From the NCBI GenBank assembly GCA_902769525.1, contig CACXPG010000015.1, positions 1-42,736 on the forward strand: a stretch of DNA of 42,736 bases. The letters are read 5' to 3'. Shown in pieces: positions 17,551 through 24,862 of the stretch. Source of the stretch: an uncultured Bacteroidia bacterium. GTDB lineage: Bacteria > Bacteroidota > Bacteroidia > Bacteroidales > UBA932. The stretch's first letter is position 1. Every line of letters starts with the position of its first letter. The notes beneath the pieces were generated by a model. The model was not told the DNA's origin. It saw nothing but the letters and a program-made list of their open reading frames with translations, and did no database searches. The translations under genes and the position numbers were made by a program.

Positions 17551-18657
17551 CTATCCGAAAATCTTATGATAAAGCATCCGGGGATATCCGTACACCAGGG
17601 CTCCGCCAGTAAGGAAGGTATTCATCAGGGAAATCCTGGTGAAATCCGCGCCCCTTCGGAAATGAGTCACCCGGTCTTCCGGGTAAACTACATCTACAGG
17701 CACTTCCAGAAGACGGAAACCCCTCCAGGCCATCCTCACAAGAACTTCTGTCTCAAACTCATACCGGTTGCCCAGGAAACGGGTCCTGCAAATCTTTTCA
17801 AGAGGATAAAGCCTGAGGCCGCTCTGGGTGTCGCCCACTTTTCTGCCGGTCTGCACTGTCAGCCAGAAATTGGAGAAGTTGTTGGCGAACTTTCCGCCGC
17901 TGTCTGCTCCCCTTTTGCTGCGGCTTCCCACTATTATCGTTTTTTCCCTCTGTTTTTCCTCAAGACTCAGCGATTTGTCTATCAGAGACTTTGCTCCGGA
18001 AATCGTGTGCTGGCCATCAGCGTCAAAAACCACCGCGTATTTGAATCCCAACTGAAGAGCCTTCCTAAAACCTTGCCTTATGGCATAGCCCTTTCCCCTG
18101 TTCTTCTCGTAGGAAACCAGGGCGGAAGGACCGGCAAGACGTGCCTGGTCCAGACTCTTGCCGTCTGTAGAGCCGTCATTGACCGCGATAACGGGATAAC
18201 CGGCTGCCATAACAGAAGTTATGACATTGTTTACAGTATCTGGATTATTGTAGAACGGTATCACTAAACACACATCGCTGCAGCACTCTTCAAGGATGGC
18301 TGTCACTGAAGCCGCAGATATCTTTTCTTCTGTCCGGAGGATGGAGTATGAAATCTTTGCCTTGAATTTTCCGCCATCTTCGCCAAGGGCGATGGAAACT
18401 GCCAGCTTCTCTGCCACAGAAGGCTCCACGGCAACCTTGAACCTGGCGTCTGAAACCTTTACAACCCTCATTTTCTTTCCAAGAGCCTTGCCGCAAAGAT
18501 CTGCTCCTATGCCCAGAAGAACTGCTCCGGGAACTATTGGCTTCCCCGGGAAATGAACCTGGAAAAGCCAGTGGCTGATGTCCAGAACCAGGACTGAATC
18601 GATTGTCTGCCCGTCAAATGAAAATGCTTCGGTTGAATATAGTCCTTCCAGTGTCAT
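17551..18657 (-). CDS. Hot-dog dehydratase (ApeI-like) fused to a GT2 glycosyltransferase
   Basis: A 368-residue bifunctional protein. Residues 1-~120 are a FabZ/ApeI-like hot-dog domain with VHFPGKPIVPG (His35 as the expected catalytic base). Residues ~127-340 are a GT2 domain of the dolichyl-phosphate-mannose-synthase type: LVIPFYNNPD, AVNDGSTDG, KNRGKGYAIRQG and the metal-binding FDADGQH (Asp212, Asp214). No C-terminal membrane helix pair is evident. One chain thus carries a late chain-building step and a sugar-transfer step. It starts 4 bases after lolA and 2 bases before the exporter gene. Confidence 0.9.
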   Translation of the reverse strand: MTLEGLYSTEAFSFDGQTIDSVLVLDISHWLFQVHFPGKPIVPGAVLLGIGADLCGKALGKKMRVVKVSDARFKVAVEPSVAEKLAVSIALGEDGGKFKAKISYSILRTEEKISAASVTAILEECCSDVCLVIPFYNNPDTVNNVITSVMAAGYPVIAVNDGSTDGKSLDQARLAGPSALVSYEKNRGKGYAIRQGFRKALQLGFKYAVVFDADGQHTISGAKSLIDKSLSLEEKQREKTIIVGSRSKRGADSGGKFANNFSNFWLTVQTGRKVGDTQSGLRLYPLEKICRTRFLGNRYEFETEVLVRMAWRGFRLLEVPVDVVYPEDRVTHFRRGADFTRISLMNTFLTGGALVYGYPRMLYHKIFG

Positions 18658-18661
18658 AGCG

Positions 18662-19264
18662 TCAGTTGAAAAGTTGCATATCCAGATCAGAGTCTTTTTT
18701 CAGATTGCTGAACGTTATCAGAGTATATCCGGAAGACGAACGGATTTCAAAAGACTTGATCGTTGAAGAAGGGATGTCGAAAACCATTATCACGCTCTCT
18801 ACCATGCTTTTCATTCTCGGCGATACTGGAACAGCGGTAACAGTGAGCAAATTGCCGGATTTGGAGTATGTCACGGAATAGTCTTTCAGATCCTGCGAAA
18901 GGCCGCTCATAAGAGAAGTGACCATCTTGCCGGTCTGGCCGAAGCCTCTTGACAAAGCCCCGTTCCTCTGCCCGTCCTTTACCATATAGGCGCCCTTGGG
19001 ATTGAGGACTCCGTAATTGCGGCTGTCATATTCCCATCTCATGTATGAGGGAGACTTGTACCAGAGCTTTCCTGTTGTCACGACATCTTCAGTGAGCATT
19101 TTCAGGTGTTTGGTCTCCGTAAAATCAGATGTCATGCTTTTAATCGAGCGCGTGGCAGACACTATCTTGTCAAAGGCCGCCTTCTCCTGGGCTGTCTGGG
19201 CAAAGGAAGGTGCCGCAAACAGCAGGACTACAGCCAAAAGCAGATATGATCCTATCTTCTTCAT
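18662..19264 (-). CDS. LolA-like periplasmic lipoprotein carrier
   Basis: A 200-residue protein with a Sec signal peptide (1-22, ending PSFAQ) and a LolA-like fold: IKSMTSDFTETKH, GKLWYKSPSYMRWEY, NPKGAYMVKDG. LolA proteins carry hydrophobic ligands across the periplasm. LolA paralogues recur inside aryl-polyene and flexirubin clusters, where they are thought to accept the polyene lipid from the exporter. This copy sits between the DMT transporter (1-base gap) and the dehydratase-glycosyltransferase (4-base gap), so it is likely pathway-specific and not the housekeeping LolA. Confidence 0.85.
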   Translation of the reverse strand: MKKIGSYLLLAVVLLFAAPSFAQTAQEKAAFDKIVSATRSIKSMTSDFTETKHLKMLTEDVVTTGKLWYKSPSYMRWEYDSRNYGVLNPKGAYMVKDGQRNGALSRGFGQTGKMVTSLMSGLSQDLKDYSVTYSKSGNLLTVTAVPVSPRMKSMVESVIMVFDIPSSTIKSFEIRSSSGYTLITFSNLKKDSDLDMQLFN

Positions 19265-19265
19265 C

Positions 19266-19622
19266 TTATTTCTGGACTATGAGTATCGCTCCGATTATAA
19301 TCAGCGCCACGCCCACATATCTTACAAACGGAATATGCTCGTGGAACACAACTCCTGCAACTATCAGACCGAGAACATAACTGAAACTGATCATCGGATA
19401 GGCCGCGCTGAACGGATAGTGCTTAAGAATGTAAAACCAGAGAACAGATGCACCTCCCATGCAAAGGCCGCAAAGCAGGAAATTCCAGTCTGTGAACAGC
19501 TGCTTTATGCACCTCCAGGTAAAGGACAGCTTGTCTATCTTGTTCATCGTGAACTTGAGAAACATCTGGCCGAACACGAGCAGGGCGCTCTGGACTATAG
19601 AAAGCAATATCAGTTTGTACAT
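19266..19622 (-). CDS. Small DMT-family membrane protein (EamA/SMR, ArnE-like)
   Basis: I choose the start at 19622 (MYKLILLSIVQ), giving 118 residues with four hydrophobic helices. Upstream ATGs would add a polar extension inside the previous gene. The length and the four-helix pattern, with SYVLGLIVAGVVFHEHIPF in the third and fourth helices, fit single-domain DMT proteins such as ArnE/ArnF, which flip undecaprenyl-linked sugars. A flippase role for the glycosylated or lipid intermediate is an inference from the adjacent glycosyltransferase. It overlaps the upstream gene by 13 bases. Confidence 0.82.
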   Translation of the reverse strand: MYKLILLSIVQSALLVFGQMFLKFTMNKIDKLSFTWRCIKQLFTDWNFLLCGLCMGGASVLWFYILKHYPFSAAYPMISFSYVLGLIVAGVVFHEHIPFVRYVGVALIIIGAILIVQK

Positions 19623-20506
19623 ATTCCGGAAAGCAAAATATATGAATGGCCTATGGATGATTCTCCCGAAAGAAGGATCCTCCTGGCACCGTTGTTTTTC
19701 AGAGCCTGACAGCAGCAGAAAAGCCCGAATGCGGAAGCGCTCAGAAATTCTCCGCAATATTTCTTGTAGTCTTCCGGCATTACCGTAAGGTCTATGTCAT
19801 CGCGATTAAGGCCATTGGATGATAGCATCCTGTCCAGCTCCCACTCAGGGTTGGAGCGGGTCTGAACCATATCCTCCACAACAGCAAAGGCCCCTTCAGG
19901 AGAAGAAGACAGCACAAAGGCGCAGGCTCCTTCAGACACCGGAATCCCCTTCCACAGGCCTTCCACGTTGAGCATCCGGTACAGGCCTTCAGTCATCTGG
20001 TCTGCAGTGCAGAGCAAAACATTCTTGACGCTTCCCTTCTGCAGCAAAAACAGGCAGTCCTGCAGGGCTCCCTCCATTGCAAACCTGTCGTCCACGTGAG
20101 TGGAGTTGAATCCTTTGCAGCCCAGGGAAATGGCAATCTGTGAACCGATGGTGTTAGGCGTTGAGCAGATGAACTTTGAAGGATTGAGCATAGATTCTCC
20201 GTCCTCCACCATCTTCGTAAGGAAAGCCTCCGTATCTGAAACGCATCCGTTTCCGGTTCCCGTGATAATTGCATCCGGGCACGCAATTCCGCATTCTGAG
20301 AGAGCGTGCTTTGATACAGCAATGCTTCTCTTTAGAATGCCGCTCATCCTCCGCCCTGCCATAGGATTGATATACTGCTTGAAATCAGGGTCTTTGCAAG
20401 GCACAAACACTCCTTCTGCAGGAAGGGCGGCAAAGTCCTCCATCCTTGAGAAAGGCTCCTGGGCCGAAATGGCCGAGGCTGCTATTATGTATGCCTTGTT
20501 TTTCAT
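19610..20506 (-). CDS. Ketosynthase-like chain length factor (ApeC-type), no catalytic Cys
   Basis: A 298-residue protein of the beta-ketoacyl synthase-like family used as chain length factor in aryl-polyene type II systems. I start it at 20506, which makes an ATGA overlap with the ketosynthase stop; an ATG three codons upstream is possible. The STPNTIGSQIA and GCKGFNSTHVDD segments align with the ketosynthase core, but the nucleophile Cys position holds no Cys. It is about 80-100 residues shorter than a full ketosynthase. It should form the heterodimer partner of the product of 20503-21705. Confidence 0.85.
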   Translation of the reverse strand: MKNKAYIIAASAISAQEPFSRMEDFAALPAEGVFVPCKDPDFKQYINPMAGRRMSGILKRSIAVSKHALSECGIACPDAIITGTGNGCVSDTEAFLTKMVEDGESMLNPSKFICSTPNTIGSQIAISLGCKGFNSTHVDDRFAMEGALQDCLFLLQKGSVKNVLLCTADQMTEGLYRMLNVEGLWKGIPVSEGACAFVLSSSPEGAFAVVEDMVQTRSNPEWELDRMLSSNGLNRDDIDLTVMPEDYKKYCGEFLSASAFGLFCCCQALKNNGARRILLSGESSIGHSYILLSGICTN

Positions 20507-21705
20507 ATCGAGCAAGCAGATGAAAATATCAATGATGAATCGTTTCCTCCGAAACCGAACGAATTGCTCATCACGTGCCTTAACTGCACATCCTTCAAAT
20601 TTTCGGTCACAGGGCAGAAATTCAGCCCCGGATCCTTGGTCTCAAACCTCAGGTTGGCAGGAATAAATCTGTTCTGGATGCAAAGTATAGATATTACGGC
20701 TTCCAAAGCTCCCGCCGCGCTGGTTGCGTGACCTGTAAAGCATTTGGTGGAGCCCACATAAGGCATCTTGTCCCCGAACAGAGTCATAAGCGCAACTCCT
20801 TCAGACAGGTCGTTGTTTTCTGTTCCCGTGCCGTGGGCGTTCACATAATCAATGTCTGACGGACTAAGCCCTGCCACATCCAGAGCCGCCTGCATTGCCG
20901 CCAGAGCTCCCCTTCCGTCTGGAGAGGAGGCTGTCTGGTGGTATGCGTCGCAGGCATTTCCCCAGCCGGAGAGCAATGCCCTGACCCTCGCTCCACGCAT
21001 ATCAGCATGCTTCTTGCTTTCCATCACGATGAAAGCGGCTCCCTCGCCCAGGTTCAGCCCTTTTCTGGAAGCGTCAAACGGGCGGCAAGGATTGCTGTCC
21101 AGAATCATAAGGCTGTTGAAACCGTTCAGATGGTATTTTGTCAGACATTCCGTACCACCGGCTATCACAATGTCATATTCTCCAGAGAGAATCAGTTCCG
21201 CTCCGAAGGCTATTGCATTGGCCGCCGCGCTGCAAGCCGTGGAAATCACATCTGTATATGCAACATCGCAACTCAGAGCATCTGCTATGAAGTCTGTCGA
21301 AACGCCGTTCAGGTGAAGCCTTATCAGCTGGCTGAAGTCAGGATTCTTGCCAAACTCCTTGAAGTAGCGCTCGGTGATGTCCATTCCGCCAACCGTTGTT
21401 CCGCTTATCAGGGCAACCCTGGTTCCAGGAATCAATCCGGCGTCTTCTTCCGCCTGCCTGGCAGCCACGATACCCAGCAAAGAGGAACGTGAAATAACCC
21501 TCCCCTTGTCTTCGCGGCACAAGTCATACAGCTGGGAATCAGAAAGGTCCACCTCACCGCAAGGAAGGTCAGAATGTGAAGTGGAAAGATGCTTCAAAGG
21601 AGCTATAGGACAGATGCCGTCCACAAGATGACGGTAAGTCTGTTCCAGGCCAACGCCCAGAGCAGAGATTATACCGGCTCCTGTTATGGCAATTTGCCTA
21701 TGCAT
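20503..21705 (-). CDS. Beta-ketoacyl-ACP synthase (type II PKS ketosynthase)
   Basis: A 400-residue FabF-like condensing enzyme with a full triad: Cys158 in ISTACSAA, His291 in NAHGTGTENND and His326 in KCFTGHATSAAGA. It extends the ACP-bound chain with malonyl units. It is followed at once by the Cys-less chain length factor (4-base overlap) and preceded by the ACP (15-base gap), the standard minimal PKS order. ApeR/ApeO-type enzymes of aryl-polyene pathways are the nearest match I recognise. A FabF duplicate is less likely given the neighbours. Confidence 0.92.
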   Translation of the reverse strand: MHRQIAITGAGIISALGVGLEQTYRHLVDGICPIAPLKHLSTSHSDLPCGEVDLSDSQLYDLCREDKGRVISRSSLLGIVAARQAEEDAGLIPGTRVALISGTTVGGMDITERYFKEFGKNPDFSQLIRLHLNGVSTDFIADALSCDVAYTDVISTACSAAANAIAFGAELILSGEYDIVIAGGTECLTKYHLNGFNSLMILDSNPCRPFDASRKGLNLGEGAAFIVMESKKHADMRGARVRALLSGWGNACDAYHQTASSPDGRGALAAMQAALDVAGLSPSDIDYVNAHGTGTENNDLSEGVALMTLFGDKMPYVGSTKCFTGHATSAAGALEAVISILCIQNRFIPANLRFETKDPGLNFCPVTENLKDVQLRHVMSNSFGFGGNDSSLIFSSACSI

Positions 21706-21720
21706 CAGAACTTGGGTAAA

Positions 21721-21969
21721 CTATTTGTTCTCCTCGATGAAACTTGCCATTGTGGCGACACTTGCAAAAACGCCCTTGGCCTTTGCCGGATCGGTGAGCT
21801 TTATTCCATAATTCTTCTCCAGAAGAACTATAAGTTCCAGCGCGTCAATCGAATCCAGTCCGAGTCCATCTGGACCGAACAAAGGTGCATCATCGTTAAT
21901 ATCCTCAGGTTTAAGCTCTTCCAAATTCAGAGCGTCTATAATCTGAGTTTTCAGTTTCAGGGTATCCAT
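21721..21969 (-). CDS. Acyl carrier protein
   Basis: An 82-residue ACP with the phosphopantetheine site LGLDSIDALEL (Ser40). It is acidic and of normal length. The DS-I motif and the surrounding DALELIVLLEK helix fit type II ACPs. It is the only ACP in the operon, whereas many aryl-polyene clusters have two. The 66-base gap before it is the largest inside the run and may carry extra regulation, but I see no clear promoter box there. Confidence 0.93.
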   Translation of the reverse strand: MDTLKLKTQIIDALNLEELKPEDINDDAPLFGPDGLGLDSIDALELIVLLEKNYGIKLTDPAKAKGVFASVATMASFIEENK

Positions 21970-22035
21970 AATTATCTATTTAAGATGCGCAAGTTACCAA
22001 AAGTTTTTGAAAAAGCCGCTATTATCTCCGATTTA

Positions 22036-22470
22036 CTAGACTGCAACCTTAATCTGGCTCTCCGCAACGACAGCTCCGTTTTCGGTCTTGACTACTGCAG
22101 ATGCCAGAAGCACTCCCATAGCCTCGGCTTTAGGGGTGATATGAGTGAAGATTCTTTCTCCCGCTTTTGGGAAACACGAAATGGACAAACCTTTGACTGA
22201 GCCTATTACGCCAGGCTTCACAGGCAGTTCGTGAAGCCAGTCATAAAAGCCGATCCTGGCGGCGCAGCTCTGGGCAATGTTCTCCATTATGCCTTCTGCC
22301 CTGAATATGCCGTCTTCGACAAACACACCGTCCTTGGGAACCGTGTAGGAAGTGGTAACGGCGGTTGTAGCTTCATCGTAAGACTCCAGCCGGTCTATCA
22401 GCACAAAAGGCCGGCGGTGAGGCAGGATGACAAGAATGTCCAGAGTTGTTATGTCGTCAATTGTTCTCAT
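22036..22470 (-). CDS. 3-hydroxyacyl-ACP dehydratase, ApeP/FabZ-like
   Basis: A 144-residue hot-dog protein. LPHRRPFVLIDRL near residue 16 is the FabZ/ApeP signature and RAEGIMENIAQSCAARIGF is the long central helix carrying the acidic residue. It should remove water from 3-hydroxyacyl-ACP to leave the conjugated double bonds. It is the second dehydratase of the operon, beside the hot-dog half of 17551-18657. This matches the ApeI/ApeP pairing of aryl-polyene systems. It overlaps the acyltransferase stop upstream by 14 bases. Confidence 0.88.
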   Translation of the reverse strand: MRTIDDITTLDILVILPHRRPFVLIDRLESYDEATTAVTTSYTVPKDGVFVEDGIFRAEGIMENIAQSCAARIGFYDWLHELPVKPGVIGSVKGLSISCFPKAGERIFTHITPKAEAMGVLLASAVVKTENGAVVAESQIKVAV

Positions 22471-23362
22471 TGTCCTCTATCTTCCAGAAATCGTAGAAAT
22501 TGAACCACTGCAGCGGATACTCTCTGACAATCTTCTCCAGAACGTCCACGTATGCCTGTCCGTAGGCTCTCGCCCTGGCTTCACGGCCCTTGATCGAATC
22601 ATCGATGGCCAGTGGCTGCGCATATACCTTGTATTTGAAGTTCTTTCCTGTACCAAGAACAAACATTACGACTATGTTTGCCTTGTAACGGTCTGCTATA
22701 CTGTAAATTCCTGTCGGGAACCAGGCTTCTTTGCCAAGAAAACTGAACTTCTGGCGGCGCCTTCCCGTAAACACGCGGTCTCCTGTAAGAGTCACGGCTT
22801 CGCAGGCAGAAAAAGCATCGTTGAGCTTGAAGATGTATTCCATATCCTGGCCAACCCCTATCATCTCGATATTGTTGTCCCCCATAGCATCAGACCTCAT
22901 CTGCTTCATCTTCTCCGTCTCGCCGGAAAAGGTGAGCACATTGAGTTTCTTCTCCAGCTTTCCGCACAGATAGGAAGATATTTCAAAGTTGCCCACGTGG
23001 GCCCCCACCAGAACCAGAGGTTTAGGAGTGTTGAAATGCCTGTAGAACATGTCCTCATCCAGGTTGACCACCGTATAACGGTCTTTGTGTCCGGCAAATA
23101 CATAGAAACGGTCCATCAGGAACTTCCCGAAAAGAATATGGTTGCGGTATGTGCCGACTGCCGCCTTGAAAAAGGAGAAGCCCTGCCTTCTTCTCAGATA
23201 CGAATAAATAGCATAGGCCCGCTTTCGGGCAAAAATCAGATATCCGCACACAACGAACGGGAGGAAGCAGTATATCACCCTGATATTCACGTGCTTCATC
23301 AGACGCATAAGCATTCCCTGCTTTGCGTTTCCGCCACCCGTTTTACCGCCCCATTCAGGCAT
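22457..23362 (-). CDS. LpxL/HtrB-type lysophospholipid acyltransferase
   Basis: A 301-residue member of the lipid A acyltransferase family, with the H-x4-E box in VGAHVGNFE, an N-terminal membrane-associating segment (about 24-44) and a GDRVFTGRRRQKFSFLGKEA stretch typical of the family. Such enzymes also occur in aryl-polyene clusters, where they are thought to attach the polyene to a lipid. It starts 4 bases after fabG and overlaps the dehydratase gene. It could alternatively be a true lipid A acyltransferase. Confidence 0.88.
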   Translation of the reverse strand: MPEWGGKTGGGNAKQGMLMRLMKHVNIRVIYCFLPFVVCGYLIFARKRAYAIYSYLRRRQGFSFFKAAVGTYRNHILFGKFLMDRFYVFAGHKDRYTVVNLDEDMFYRHFNTPKPLVLVGAHVGNFEISSYLCGKLEKKLNVLTFSGETEKMKQMRSDAMGDNNIEMIGVGQDMEYIFKLNDAFSACEAVTLTGDRVFTGRRRQKFSFLGKEAWFPTGIYSIADRYKANIVVMFVLGTGKNFKYKVYAQPLAIDDSIKGREARARAYGQAYVDVLEKIVREYPLQWFNFYDFWKIEDNENN

Positions 23363-23366
23363 CTTG

Positions 23367-24095
23367 CTAGGTATTCAGTCCGCCGTTTATCTCAATGACC
23401 TGGCCGGTAATGTAAGCGGCCTTGTCCGATGCGAGGAAAGCAACCAGGTCTGCAACCTCATCTGCAGTGCCGAATCTTCCGGCAGGGATGGTCTCTTTCA
23501 AGGCATTCTGGTCCAGTTCTTTTGTCATGTCAGTCTCCACGAATCCGGGAGCCACGGCGTTTACAGTAACCCTTCTCTTTGCTACCTCCAGGGCCAGCGC
23601 CTTGGTGGCGGCTATCACTCCGCCCTTGGCTGCAGAGTAGTTGGTCTGCCCCGGCATTCCCTTGATTCCGGAAAGCGATGCCACGCTAACCACCCTGCCC
23701 CATTTCTTCTTTGCCATCGGGGTTATGAGCTTGCGCGTGGTGTGGAAGAATCCGTTAAGGTGGATGTTAACCACATCATACCAGTCAGCATCCTCCATCC
23801 ACATCATAAGGCCGTCCCTGCGGATTCCAGCATTGTTTACCAGAACGGCTATGTAATCGTCCGGATGAGCGGCAATCCATCCGTCCAGGGCGGCGTCCGT
23901 CTCCTTCAGGTCCGCAACATTGAATTTCAGAAGCTCGGCCACTCCGCCAGAACTCTCTATCTCACGCTTCACCTCAAGAGCCGCGTCTTCTCTGCTTACA
24001 TAGTTGATTATCACAGGATAGCCCTCTTTTGCAAGAGCTTTGCTTATTGCAGCCCCGATACCTCGGCTGCCTCCGGTTACAAGTGCGTATTTCAT
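23367..24095 (-). CDS. 3-oxoacyl-ACP reductase, FabG-like
   Basis: A 242-residue short-chain dehydrogenase. The nucleotide motif is TGGSRGIG, followed by NNAG, and the catalytic residues are Asn114, Ser140, Tyr153 and Lys157 in NYSAAK. The APGFVETDM segment is typical of FabG. It supplies the ketoreduction step of the polyene chain. It overlaps the MurU-like gene by an ATGA and is 4 bases from the acyltransferase gene. It could be a second copy for fatty acid synthesis, but its position argues for the pathway. Confidence 0.9.
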   Translation of the reverse strand: MKYALVTGGSRGIGAAISKALAKEGYPVIINYVSREDAALEVKREIESSGGVAELLKFNVADLKETDAALDGWIAAHPDDYIAVLVNNAGIRRDGLMMWMEDADWYDVVNIHLNGFFHTTRKLITPMAKKKWGRVVSVASLSGIKGMPGQTNYSAAKGGVIAATKALALEVAKRRVTVNAVAPGFVETDMTKELDQNALKETIPAGRFGTADEVADLVAFLASDKAAYITGQVIEINGGLNT

Positions 24096-24856
24096 AATTG
24101 AACTAATTTTCTTTTTAGGAATTCTTCAGCGAGGGGAAGGTGCTCCAGCCGGCCCACATCTATCAGCTCTAGTTTGCGGATAAACCGTCCTTCAAAATGC
24201 CAGTCGGCAGCATTTGAAAGATAGAAATCCACTATGGAGAATTTCTCCTCCCAGCTCTTCATAACTTCCAGTATCTTAGGAGAAAGCACGTGGATTCCGC
24301 CGAAAGCGCATGGACGAAGTCCGGACGTGTCCAAGAACGGAGGCTTTATCTCTCCAGTCTTGATATTCTCCCAGCCCCTGAGCCTCATATTGGAGTCGAA
24401 CAGCAGACGGCGGTCGCTGTAGCGGCCGCTTACAACCACGCATCCTATAACGTCAGAAGAGCGCATCTTCCTGCAGCAGGAATTGTAAAAACGCCTCAGG
24501 TCCAAGTCTGAAAGTATATCCACATTGTGGACCAGGAATGGTTCGCCATCTGAAAGCAAAGAAGCGGCATGGCGGATTCCTCCACCGGTATCTCTCAACA
24601 AATCAAACTCTTCGGAGAACTGCACACGAAGTCCGCAATGCGGATTCTTCTCAAAGAACTCCCGCACTGCGTCTTCCACCATCTGACCAAAGTGGTGGAC
24701 ATTTATCACGATATCCTTAAAGCCGAAAGAAGACAGCCTGAGAAGCTGCCACTCCAGAAGACTCCTCCCCCCGACTTCCACCAGAGCCTTCGGCCTGTCA
24801 TCGGTCAGTGGCCTGAGCCTTGTTCCCAATCCCGCTGCAAAAATGAGGGCTTTCAT
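24092..24856 (-). CDS. Sugar-1-phosphate nucleotidyltransferase, MurU-like
   Basis: A 254-residue nucleotidyltransferase. The N-terminal signature FAAGLGTRLRPLTDDRPKAL and VHNVDILSDLDL (metal Asp) are intact, and the length equals that of MurU (MurNAc-1-P uridylyltransferase). It directly follows an AmgK-like kinase after 6 bases. In Pseudomonas, AmgK and MurU return MurNAc to UDP-MurNAc in cell wall recycling. The same pair is inferred here, although mannose-1-phosphate or glucose-1-phosphate cannot be excluded. Confidence 0.85.
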   Translation of the reverse strand: MKALIFAAGLGTRLRPLTDDRPKALVEVGGRSLLEWQLLRLSSFGFKDIVINVHHFGQMVEDAVREFFEKNPHCGLRVQFSEEFDLLRDTGGGIRHAASLLSDGEPFLVHNVDILSDLDLRRFYNSCCRKMRSSDVIGCVVVSGRYSDRRLLFDSNMRLRGWENIKTGEIKPPFLDTSGLRPCAFGGIHVLSPKILEVMKSWEEKFSIVDFYLSNAADWHFEGRFIRKLELIDVGRLEHLPLAEEFLKRKLVQL

Positions 24857-24862
24857 CCAGGA

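Noticed and set aside
19757..19757. Upstream start at 19757 for the DMT gene
   Set aside because: It would add 45 polar residues inside the upstream chain-length-factor gene; the start at 19622 opens with a membrane helix.
22427..23398. Plus-strand open frame of 323 codons opposite the LpxL-type acyltransferase
   Set aside because: The minus-strand gene has the family motif and fits the operon. This frame has no support.
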